Shown here piece after piece: positions 42,301-49,970 of a stretch of DNA of 64,000 bases. A program made the position numbers and the translations under genes. The stretch comes from Haliscomenobacter sp041740695 (GTDB lineage Bacteria; Bacteroidota; Bacteroidia; Chitinophagales; Saprospiraceae). The stretch is taken from positions 124,001 through 188,000 of the forward strand of contig NZ_JBGSLK010000134.1 of NCBI RefSeq assembly GCF_041740695.1. Direction: 5' to 3'. Numbering within the stretch: the first letter of the stretch is position 1; every line of letters starts with the position of its first letter. The notes beneath the pieces are model-generated. The model did not search any database. It saw only the letters and a list, made by a program, of their open reading frames with translations, and was not told the DNA's origin.

Positions 42301-42637
42301 CAAGTTTGTAGCTCTCAAAATTCAAAAACTTTTCGTTTGGTTTAATAGGTATATGTTTGAAGAAGATTATATTTTGATTTATCGATAGTTTATGCGGTTT
42401 TTCTTTGATGAAAATTTCATTTTCCTTTATCGTTAAATCTTCAATTGATACATCCTCAAAGTCCTTTATTTGAAGTTGAAAACTTTCTGAATTAGTGGTA
42501 AGGATTAAATCGTCAAAATTATCAGGAGTCTTGGCCTCTATCTCAATTTTAGAGATGTTGCGTTCACCATCCATAATTGATAATAGCAGTAAAGTTACTT
42601 GTTTTTGATATGTGTAGCCACTGTACGCGTTTCTCAT
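39398..42637 (-). CDS. Nuclease-STAND NTPase, Avs/Cap4-like defence candidate
   Basis: Protein of 1079 aa, strongly AT-rich. N-terminal residues 1-60 look like a DUF4297/Mrr-type PD-(D/E)xK nuclease: YSGYTYQKQV, then Glu34, FDDLIL (Asp42/43) and FQLQIK (Gln56, Lys58). A STAND/NACHT-type ATPase follows: Walker A LLIEGKPGVGKSHF (~193-205), Walker B KIFMIDGLDHIE (~268-279) and KIIVLSRPLV. The remaining ~650 residues are helical and probably form a sensor solenoid. This layout is that of single-gene antiphage sensors in which target recognition triggers oligomerisation and DNA cleavage. It stands alone on the minus strand. The exact family is inferred. Confidence 0.75.
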   Translation of the reverse strand: MRNAYSGYTYQKQVTLLLLSIMDGERNISKIEIEAKTPDNFDDLILTTNSESFQLQIKDFEDVSIEDLTIKENEIFIKEKPHKLSINQNIIFFKHIPIKPNEKFLNFESYKLDKNVSIVSLSRVQIDRIIEKIYEKDPQRKNEIDSFFSSILDNRIWNIPIESLPQLKIFITKLQEKSILISHKLLEFENILLIEGKPGVGKSHFVNTLESKYKKNIIYRFWIGNQDNDYKERLKFENFIRDLSYKLFCDQKTREIEEIFIKLKSEEKIFMIDGLDHIENYNEQDFERFINFINKAKDYCKIIVLSRPLVNETNWKKHILDNWSLNQTKEILKTLFHLSDYPIIYKIYKISQGYPIIVKYLAEHYKIHKTIPKIEKVENIDSYYKNIIANEKGKHSLSFFLCAMSYIMKSEVVLFIGDEKDYVEEFIKEHPYLFDIKLNRISLLHDSFNTFLRKQVKYETKSEKIGEIVSESILNLEKRFLSRFKFFQLSMEQKKKILIKYASMETFEKILENSVDFESIKSFYTQLRETLVECPPNILSVNNYYELSLIFNLITRDHLATINTFYYAYVRSLIANGITDEDITSSDYLFGMYYYVKTKNTTILLNRTAKDHYGVEHFYEKLEQDIYEEEIYIEKHSTKVGEKNIDKKLRDKIRFREHITYIIENVFIHKSNIKGYEILKSTFEEYLNGNTSEADYKLEQFLIKKYDAPHYDRKWILQGVFNNLISYGYRIDNGKNENQDLTLKELIYKYSDLGSFGLGDKIHRYIRLALLENRKIDISSIYLYWTKYYQRKDYTLHGLPIALKTLQSRNLISLEESIRLINELQEMTEKGVRHLLSEFIKLYAPSKIISCLEEKFEPEDLEIEWFKLPPKYINKISERTYKIEESRLIRHHRTLSIPLDEIENVLNSNKNERLISTLNYSRAKISFKRSQNKVALKFKQAGLRFEERTEQNDYNKYKQNSQERLDSGILTLQDIRLIKRKNLKSYEIAKYSDGYYTSLPEIEIFKIFEKKQISQDFEQILYNSLTNKTRSIDYFYSLYYHPGNILKMIKLYRGDEEFKRATTSFERFINLSMFKLKLK

Positions 42638-42813
42638 TTATTTTCTGGCTTGTATATGTTTGTCTAATATGAAAAATTTTGATTTTACGCGCGGAACTCA
42701 ATTAGGCCTGTGCCTGTCATGAAAATATGCGCACTTTTTGCACTGACTTGATAAAGATAAAGAAAGTGTATTGATTTTCCAATACGCTGAAATTTTTAAT
42801 GTTAACATAAGTT

Positions 42814-43314
42814 CTACAGCAGTTTCTTGTGCTTTGCATACCAGTATAACCATCTGTTCAAATGCCGTTTGTTCTGCTTCAAGCCCTCTTTAAACGCTAC
42901 ATTTTCTTCGCAACTATAGCCTTTGAAGTCTACTGTTATGTTTTCAAATGATGCCCCTATAAGTGTATCGTTTTTATAGACAAGTCCGCTAAAAAACCAA
43001 TCTCTTGCAAGACCCGAGAGCGGTTTACCTTCTTTGTCTTGCCATTTAAAAAAATAACGCGAGGTATCTTTTGAAATAAATGAATAGTCTTTAACGAGAA
43101 CAGCATTACATGACAACAATGCTACACTGTCATTTCTATTCGGTTTACCTCTACTGTCATACCTTACTCCAAATTTATCCGCATTCACGGCGTAAAAATC
43201 GAGTTTTACTTCATCCAACGTATTCCATCGGCGCTCTTTTGATGAATAGGGTTTATCGCAAGAACAAATTAGTTCAACGAAGATTAGCATTGTGAACAAA
43301 AGTCTGCATCTCAT
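42814..43314 (-). CDS. Hypothetical lipoprotein
   Basis: Protein of 166 aa with a short signal (LLFTMLIFVELICSC) whose Cys19 is a likely lipidation site. The mature part has DEVKLDFYAVNADKFGVRYD, YFFKWQDKEGKPL and a basic C-terminus. No known domain. Confidence 0.65.
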   Translation of the reverse strand: MRCRLLFTMLIFVELICSCDKPYSSKERRWNTLDEVKLDFYAVNADKFGVRYDSRGKPNRNDSVALLSCNAVLVKDYSFISKDTSRYFFKWQDKEGKPLSGLARDWFFSGLVYKNDTLIGASFENITVDFKGYSCEENVAFKEGLKQNKRHLNRWLYWYAKHKKLL

Positions 43315-43426
43315 GACTTTATTTTTTTAAAAGATATTGATTGGGATAGGTGTTGATGACGAGACATATTTCAAAACACTTATTGCACCAACCTTCTCTT
43401 CCGCAAACCTAAAGACAATTTTTGCG

Positions 43427-43457
43427 TTTGTCAATGCCCCCAAAATCCGTACTTTTA
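43427..43457 (+). promoter_or_regulatory. Promoter of the SprB-repeat protein gene
   Basis: TTTG (43427-43430), 19 bp, TACTTTTA (43450-43457, one mismatch). It places the transcript start near 43464 and the coding start at the ATG 43485 or 43494, not further upstream. Confidence 0.55.
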
Positions 43458-43484
43458 GCCCCAGATTTTTCCCAAAACACGATT

Positions 43485-46400
43485 ATGCACAACATGAACC
43501 CAAACCAGGCAACATCCATTTATACTTTGCTGCAGGTAGCAGCGCTATTTTTATGCAGCATCACCTGGGGTTATAGCCAAACCGTCACACCCACTTTAAG
43601 CAACCCCTCTCGCTGCGACACGGCCTGGGCGATCAGGGATTTTACCTGCCCCGACAACAACGGCTTTTTTTTGGCCAATCTCTTCAACATTCGGGTGAAC
43701 AACGCACCTGGAACGGTCTTAGGGCGGGACGTTTACCTCAAAGAAGTACGTTTGCGCATCCAACACCAATGGGCCGCCGACTTGGCCATTCGCCTGATTT
43801 CACCCAATGGCACCCGGGTTATTTTGAGCATGAACAATGGTGGGGGGGAAGACAACTATGGCGTGCCTGACAGTGCCAATTGTCAGGGTTATGTGCGTTT
43901 TACCACCAGCGCTTGTACGCCGATTGACCAAGGTGAAGCGCCATTCATTGATAGGCCTTATTTGCCACAGGAATCCTTCCTCAATTTTAACGACAACAAG
44001 ACCAGCGCGAACGGCGAATGGCAATTGTTGATTTGTGATGACTCCCAACAAGACACCGGGCGTTTGGAATTTGTAGAGCTCATTTTTGCCCCTTTGAGCT
44101 GTTTGCCTGCCCAATCTGTGCACATCGTTTCGCAGGATACCACCACCGTTGTCCTCAATTGGACACCCACCGATGGCTGTAGCGCTGGCGTTTCTGTCAT
44201 CGAATACGGCCCACCTGGATTTGTACCGGGCATTGGCGCACAGGCAGGTGCCCAAGGCCGAGTGGTACCTTTTACCGCTTGCCCACCCTATGCTTTGCAG
44301 GGACTTTTACCCGATACCCCTTACGATATTTACGTGCGTCGAACCTGCAATGGGGGCGCTTTTTCCGACAACTCCTGCCCCATCAGCGTTCGAACGGGCT
44401 GTTTGCCGCCCAAGCCCACTACGCTGGAAACCTTCAACAACCAACTCATTTGTGACCCCATCTGCAACGCTGTTTGTGCCCAAACGGGGGTATGGCGCAA
44501 CGCTCCTGGCAGCACCTTCAACTGGCTCATTTACAAAGACCCAACCCCCACGCCGGATACTGGCCCTGATCAGGATGTAAGTGGAAATGGCCACTATGCC
44601 TACATCGAAACCACTGGCTTTCAATGCGCCAATGGCAGCCAAGCCGTATTACAATCGGGCTGTTTTTTATTGGACAAAAAGAATTCCGACACCTGCCATT
44701 TGTCCTTTTATTACCACATGTACGGTAGTTCTACTGGAACTTTGCGTTTAGAGGTTTCCGTAGATGGGGGGCTAAGTTGGCAAATCCTCTGGACCCGTCA
44801 AGGCAGCAAGGGCAACCAATGGATCAAGGAGTCCTTGAGTTTGCGCAAATACACCAACGGTACTCTGATGCAATTCCGCTTTGTGGGCATCAAGGGCAAC
44901 GGCTCTTTGGGCGACATCGGTTTGGATCACATTGCCCTGCATGGTTCAACTTACCTGGGCTGGCCAGAACAACCCTTTTACGCCGATGTTGACCGAGATG
45001 GTTACGGTAATGCTGCGGTGTTCATTTACAGCTGTGCCACTACGCCTCCCGCAGGTTACGTGACCAATAAAACGGATTGTAATGACCAAAATGCCAACAT
45101 CAACCCCGGGCGCCCCGAAGTTCCCTGCGACAACATCGACAACAACTGCAACGGTGCAGGTGATGATACCATCTTGCTGCCACCCAATGTCAAAGGAGAC
45201 ACCATCTGTTCTGGCGAAGTACCCAATCTGAACGCAACTCCGGTACAAGGCGAGCTCATTTTTTGGTACACCCAGCCTATTGGCGGCACTGCCGTAAGCT
45301 CAGGGCAGGTATTTTTGCCCCAAATCCCTGCCAATAATGGTCTTACGCCAGTAATCTACCGCTATTATGCCGAAGCGGTTGACAACCGGCTGCGTTGTTT
45401 TTCCAACACCAGAGCAGAAGTCCTCGTGGTGGTCAATCCATTGCCCAATCCAGTAGTGACCGAACAACCTGAGATTTGCGCCCAGCAGATTTTTGACCTC
45501 AATCGGGTCAAACTCCAGGACGACCATTTCACCCAAGCCAGTTTGGCTTTCTACCGCGCCCTACCCGCCAGCGCCAGCACGCTCATCGACAATCCCTTGG
45601 TCAGCCCCGGTGTGAGCACCAAGTATTTTTTTGAAATGACCAGTCCGCTGGGCTGTAAAAAAACGGGAGACTTTACCTTAAAAGTCAACCCTTTACCCAA
45701 CATAACCTTCAGTCCCTCCGACTCCTTCAATTTGTGCCTGGAATCTACCCAATTACTGGGGGCCAGCATCAGCGGCGGAACTGGAGCCTTCCGCTACTTG
45801 TGGAGCACGGGCGAAGAAACTGCCGCCATTCGCATCACCGCAGGCACCGAAAAAGGGATTAAATCCCGCTACCAACTCACCATCACGGATGCCAAGGCTT
45901 GTAGCAATACCGGAAAAGTAGTGGTCACCACGACCAACAGCATCGACTCCATTCGCCGCAGCACCAGCGATGTCAGTGTGTGCAATGGCAACAATGGCAG
46001 CATTACGATTACACCGCTCAATGGCCTGGCACCTTTTAGTTACACCTGGAATGGCGCGGGAATTCAGGGCGATTCCAGCAATGTGCCAGCAGGTGCTTTT
46101 ACAATAACCGGACTGCAGCAAGGCTCCTACCGGGTGACCATTACCGACAATTCGAGCCGGGGCTGCCGCTTTATTCTGCGCAATGCCCTAATCAATGGGC
46201 CTGGGATAGAGGTGCGTAACATCGACATTCAACCGGTTACTTGCCACGGGGCCAAAGACGGCCAAATCAACCTGGATGTGCGCGGCAATCCCCGCTTCAA
46301 ATGGAGCAATGGGGATACCACAGCCATTTTGAGCAAAGTGCCCGGTGGAACTTATGCCGTAACCATCACCAGCGCAACTTGTAGTACGGTGTTGGACAAT

Positions 46401-49400
46401 CTGGTGTTAACTGAGCCAGATTCGGTACGCGTCCTGGCCACTTTTACCCAACCCCTTTGTTTCGCCAGCCTGGATGGCCGCATCGATTTGAGCGTATTTG
46501 GCGGTGCGGGTAACTTTCAGTACCGCTGGACCAACAACTCGATCAAAGAAGACCTGGAACGGGTAGCCCGAGGTGCCCATGCAGTAACCATCACCGATGG
46601 AGCGGGTTGTTTGTACACCCGGACTTTTAGTTTGAGCTCGCCTGCCTTGTTGACGGTGGGCATCGACTCCAATTTGGCCGTCACCTGTGCAGGTTTCCGC
46701 AATGGCATGATTCGGGTAAGTGGTCGGGGAGGCACCGCACCCTACCGCTACAACTGGGAAACGGGCGCCACCTTGCCCGTCATTCGCAACCTGGCAGCGG
46801 GCAATTACAAAGTGACCATTACCGATGCCAACAATTGTACCAGCACCCTCACGATTACCGTTGGCAGCCCGGCGGCATTACAAGTCAATGCGGGGAGTAT
46901 TACTGCGCCCAAATGTTTTGGCGATACCACCGGAAGGATTGCCACGCTGATTATAGGGGGCACTGCGCCCTACCGCTATACCTGGAATACTGGGCAAAGC
47001 ACGGCAAACCTACTTAGTTTAGGCGTTGGCCAATACAAAGTGCTGGTGCGCGATGTCAAAGGTTGTACCGCAGATACTTTCAACGTAGCGCTAAATGCCA
47101 GTTCAAAAATAGCCCTGACGGCCACGATTAACGCGCCGACTTGTTTGGGTTTGGAAAATGGGATTGTCACCATCGTACCCCGAGGTGCTGCTCCTTTTCG
47201 CTACACCTGGGAGAAAGGGGATACCACCAATTTTGTGCTCAACCTCGGAGTCGGTCAGCACAAAGTGCGGATTCGGGATGGGCAAGGCTGTATTTTTGAC
47301 ACCAGCTTTGTTTTACAGCCGGAAAAACAACCGCTTTTGGCGAGTATCACGGCAGTACCACCCTTGTGCTTTGGCTCCCGGGATGGTTTTATTAATGTAC
47401 AAATGCTGCGGGTAGAAAACCCAGGCATCAGCTTTAAATGGAACGACGGCTCTACCTTAGAGGAGCGCCGTGACTTAGCTCCAGGTTTGTTTTCGGTGAC
47501 CATTACCGATCGCTTAGGTTGTATTTGGAAAGAGGATTCCATTTTGCTCAGTACGCCACCAAAACTGAGCCACGAAGTAATGGCTTTGGGGCAAATCAAT
47601 TGCAATGGCGACTCTACTGGCTTTATTGAATTAGCCGTCAGTGGCGGCAATAAGCCCTACAAATACTCCTGGATCGGGAGCACTTCTACTGGGCCTAGCG
47701 CCTATCGCCTTCCAGCGGGCAATTACCGCCTTTTTGTGCTGGACGACAATGGCTGCCCGCTCAACCTCGAATACAATCTCACCCAACCGAGCAAACTGAA
47801 CGCGGAAACAAAAGTGCAGGTAGGCAGTGTGTGCCAGGGCGACCGCTCCAATGTATTGAGCGTCACCGCGAGTGGAGGCACCTTGCCTTATAGCTACTTG
47901 TGGAGTACCGGGGCGCGCACAAGTGCCATTGTGAATCAACCCGCCGACGATTACAGCGTGACCGTTACGGATGGAAATGGCTGTACCGTAGAACCTACGA
48001 CCATCAAATTGCGCAATGCGGGTGACCCCATCCAATTGACGGCTTTTGTGGCCACGGACATTAGTTGTTTTGGGAAAAAAGATGGGGAAGTGAGTGCCAG
48101 CATTACGGGCGGTACGGCCCCTTATTTGTTCGTGTTCAACAATGTGGTGAATTCCATCAGCACTTCCCAAACAACCGTTAAAATCAGCAACCTGCCCGCC
48201 GACAATGATTATCAGGTACTGGTGGTTGACGCCAAAGGTTGTCAAGTTACTTCCGTCCTGAAATCGATTAGTGAACCCGCACGTTTGCGGATTCGCCGCG
48301 ATAGCATTCGCAATAGCATGTGTGGCAATCTGATTGGGGGAGGGGTGTACGTTTCCAGCTCAGGTGGGAATCGGCCATACAGTTACACCTGGTACGACTT
48401 TACGACCAAACTCCCGATTGCCAATACCGAAGATTTGACCCAGGTGGGTGGAGGTTCGTATTACGCCATCGTCCACGATGCGCGGCTGTGCCGGGATTCC
48501 CTGCCCCCAGCCAGTATTCAGGGCAACGCACCCTTAAAAGTTGCCACATTGGACATCACCAACCCGAAATGTCGGGGTGAGGCCAGTGGGGTCATTACCG
48601 TAGACATCCAGGGCGGGCGGGCACCCTACAAATATACCTGGAACAATCGACTGGGCAACAGCAGCATCAACAACCTCAAAGCGGGAGAATACACCCTGCT
48701 GGTGAGTGATTCAGACAGTTGTAAAGCCAGTTTTGGGCCTTTTACGGTCTCAGAACCAATTAAGGGAATAGTAGTAGCCGACACCATTACCGCTGTACAA
48801 TGCAATGGTGGCGCTTCGGGCGCATTGACCATTGGCCTGAGCGGTGGCTTAGCCCCTTACCGCTGGACCTGGCAAAATGCTCAAGGGCAGGTATTGGGAT
48901 TGGATGTACGCAAAATCAACAACCTACGCGCCGGGCAGTATTCCCTGCTGGTGAGTGATGCGGACAATTGTTCCTTGTTTTTCACTTATGCCGTACCCCA
49001 GCCAGATCCGATCCGTGCCAATTTTGCAATAGTTCAGCCCAAAGGAGACTTGGCGAATGGCTCCATCCTGGCCAAACCAAGCGGGGGAAATCCGCCTTAT
49101 CGCTACCGCTGGGGCAACAATGCTACGACGGATAACTTGAGCAATATCCCCAAAGGCACTTATTTCCTGACCATTACCGACAGCAAAAACTGCCAGAGTG
49201 GGGAGTCAGTTTTGGTCATGTCTACTGCGACTCTGGATTTTACCCTGGTCGAAGCCGCACGGGTGTTTCCGAACCCTACGCAGGATGTTTTGCAAGTGGA
49301 ATTGCAACTCAAGGAATCGCTGCCGTTAGAACTGGAGTTGTTGGATTTGACGGGTAGGGTAGTCTGGCGGCGGAAATTGGGGCAGCAGTTGCGGGTGAAT

Positions 49401-49505
49401 GAGCGAATTGGCTTGCAAGAGCTTCCGTCAGGCACTTATCTGCTGCGATTGAACAGCGAGAAACGATTTTTATACCAGGAATTCGTTGCAAAATTGAATG
49501 ACTAA
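43485..49505 (+). CDS. Giant SprB-repeat adhesin with T9SS sorting domain
   Basis: Protein of about 2006 aa. After the signal peptide (TLLQVAALFLCSITWGYSQ) come a P/proprotein-convertase-type jelly roll (VRLRIQHQWAADLAIRLISP), an FN3-like module, a MAM-like domain and a MopE-like metal-binding stretch (KTDCNDQNANINPGRPEV, DNIDNNCNG). Two Ig-like modules follow, then about 14 SprB repeats of the form CxGxxxGxIxxxxxGGxxPYxYxW. A type A T9SS domain ends it (RVFPNPTQDVLQVEL). SprB-type proteins act in surface adhesion and gliding. It is followed by a 13-bp inverted motif TAACTCACATTAC. Confidence 0.9.
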   Translation: MHNMNPNQATSIYTLLQVAALFLCSITWGYSQTVTPTLSNPSRCDTAWAIRDFTCPDNNGFFLANLFNIRVNNAPGTVLGRDVYLKEVRLRIQHQWAADLAIRLISPNGTRVILSMNNGGGEDNYGVPDSANCQGYVRFTTSACTPIDQGEAPFIDRPYLPQESFLNFNDNKTSANGEWQLLICDDSQQDTGRLEFVELIFAPLSCLPAQSVHIVSQDTTTVVLNWTPTDGCSAGVSVIEYGPPGFVPGIGAQAGAQGRVVPFTACPPYALQGLLPDTPYDIYVRRTCNGGAFSDNSCPISVRTGCLPPKPTTLETFNNQLICDPICNAVCAQTGVWRNAPGSTFNWLIYKDPTPTPDTGPDQDVSGNGHYAYIETTGFQCANGSQAVLQSGCFLLDKKNSDTCHLSFYYHMYGSSTGTLRLEVSVDGGLSWQILWTRQGSKGNQWIKESLSLRKYTNGTLMQFRFVGIKGNGSLGDIGLDHIALHGSTYLGWPEQPFYADVDRDGYGNAAVFIYSCATTPPAGYVTNKTDCNDQNANINPGRPEVPCDNIDNNCNGAGDDTILLPPNVKGDTICSGEVPNLNATPVQGELIFWYTQPIGGTAVSSGQVFLPQIPANNGLTPVIYRYYAEAVDNRLRCFSNTRAEVLVVVNPLPNPVVTEQPEICAQQIFDLNRVKLQDDHFTQASLAFYRALPASASTLIDNPLVSPGVSTKYFFEMTSPLGCKKTGDFTLKVNPLPNITFSPSDSFNLCLESTQLLGASISGGTGAFRYLWSTGEETAAIRITAGTEKGIKSRYQLTITDAKACSNTGKVVVTTTNSIDSIRRSTSDVSVCNGNNGSITITPLNGLAPFSYTWNGAGIQGDSSNVPAGAFTITGLQQGSYRVTITDNSSRGCRFILRNALINGPGIEVRNIDIQPVTCHGAKDGQINLDVRGNPRFKWSNGDTTAILSKVPGGTYAVTITSATCSTVLDNLVLTEPDSVRVLATFTQPLCFASLDGRIDLSVFGGAGNFQYRWTNNSIKEDLERVARGAHAVTITDGAGCLYTRTFSLSSPALLTVGIDSNLAVTCAGFRNGMIRVSGRGGTAPYRYNWETGATLPVIRNLAAGNYKVTITDANNCTSTLTITVGSPAALQVNAGSITAPKCFGDTTGRIATLIIGGTAPYRYTWNTGQSTANLLSLGVGQYKVLVRDVKGCTADTFNVALNASSKIALTATINAPTCLGLENGIVTIVPRGAAPFRYTWEKGDTTNFVLNLGVGQHKVRIRDGQGCIFDTSFVLQPEKQPLLASITAVPPLCFGSRDGFINVQMLRVENPGISFKWNDGSTLEERRDLAPGLFSVTITDRLGCIWKEDSILLSTPPKLSHEVMALGQINCNGDSTGFIELAVSGGNKPYKYSWIGSTSTGPSAYRLPAGNYRLFVLDDNGCPLNLEYNLTQPSKLNAETKVQVGSVCQGDRSNVLSVTASGGTLPYSYLWSTGARTSAIVNQPADDYSVTVTDGNGCTVEPTTIKLRNAGDPIQLTAFVATDISCFGKKDGEVSASITGGTAPYLFVFNNVVNSISTSQTTVKISNLPADNDYQVLVVDAKGCQVTSVLKSISEPARLRIRRDSIRNSMCGNLIGGGVYVSSSGGNRPYSYTWYDFTTKLPIANTEDLTQVGGGSYYAIVHDARLCRDSLPPASIQGNAPLKVATLDITNPKCRGEASGVITVDIQGGRAPYKYTWNNRLGNSSINNLKAGEYTLLVSDSDSCKASFGPFTVSEPIKGIVVADTITAVQCNGGASGALTIGLSGGLAPYRWTWQNAQGQVLGLDVRKINNLRAGQYSLLVSDADNCSLFFTYAVPQPDPIRANFAIVQPKGDLANGSILAKPSGGNPPYRYRWGNNATTDNLSNIPKGTYFLTITDSKNCQSGESVLVMSTATLDFTLVEAARVFPNPTQDVLQVELQLKESLPLELELLDLTGRVVWRRKLGQQLRVNERIGLQELPSGTYLLRLNSEKRFLYQEFVAKLND

Positions 49506-49559
49506 CTCACATTACACAAGTTTGATTCTAATCAAGGTGCAGCTAAAGTGCATAGCTTC
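49506..49559. other. Short unassigned spacer before repeat copy 1
   Basis: TAACTCACATTAC at 49502 is the inverse of GTAATGTGAGTAA at the far end of the adjacent repeat (49814-49826), so the mobile unit may begin here. No gene is seen. Confidence 0.4.
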
Positions 49560-49829
49560 ATTCTATTTAACCTCAGGTTTTTTTTACCGCAGAGTTTCAC
49601 AGAGTACCCGCAGAGTTTCACGGAGTTTTTAAGTTAGGCCATCTGCGATGGCAAATAGTGCTCAGAGGCCGCATTGAACAGTAGCTGGCACGAAAAAATC
49701 AAATTTCAGTAGTACCCGAACGCTCGCCACCGCAGGTGGCAAACTCCTTTAAACTAAAAGAAACTCCGTGAAACTCTGCGGGTACTCTGTGAAACTCTGC
49801 GGTTAAAAACTGCGTAATGTGAGTAACTA
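49560..49829. repeat. ~270-bp hairpin repeat, copy 1
   Basis: Arms at about 49587-49627 and 49762-49802 consist of repeated GCAGAGTTTCA-type units that pair almost perfectly. The loop contains GGCCATCTGCGATGGC and GCCACCGCAGGTGGC. The right end is CTGCGTAATGTGAGTAAC. It is about 90% identical to 54801-55066 in the same orientation, with paired changes in the arms. Confidence 0.85.
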
Positions 49830-49970
49830 AATAAAATAGTTACACTTTTTTGCACAAAAAACTTATATTGCCCATTAAAATTTGTAACAACGTAAAAGAG
49901 CTTACGTCTAAACAGTAATCACTGAGAATACACCAACAATAAAACTACCCCCTGAAGCAGCGAGAGAACC

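Noticed and set aside
43422..43484. Upstream start for the SprB-repeat protein
   Set aside because: The extra residues precede the promoter's expected start and would bury the signal peptide.
49560..49829. 270-bp repeat as an insertion sequence with a short transposase
   Set aside because: No reading frame of useful length in either copy; it is a non-coding foldback element.
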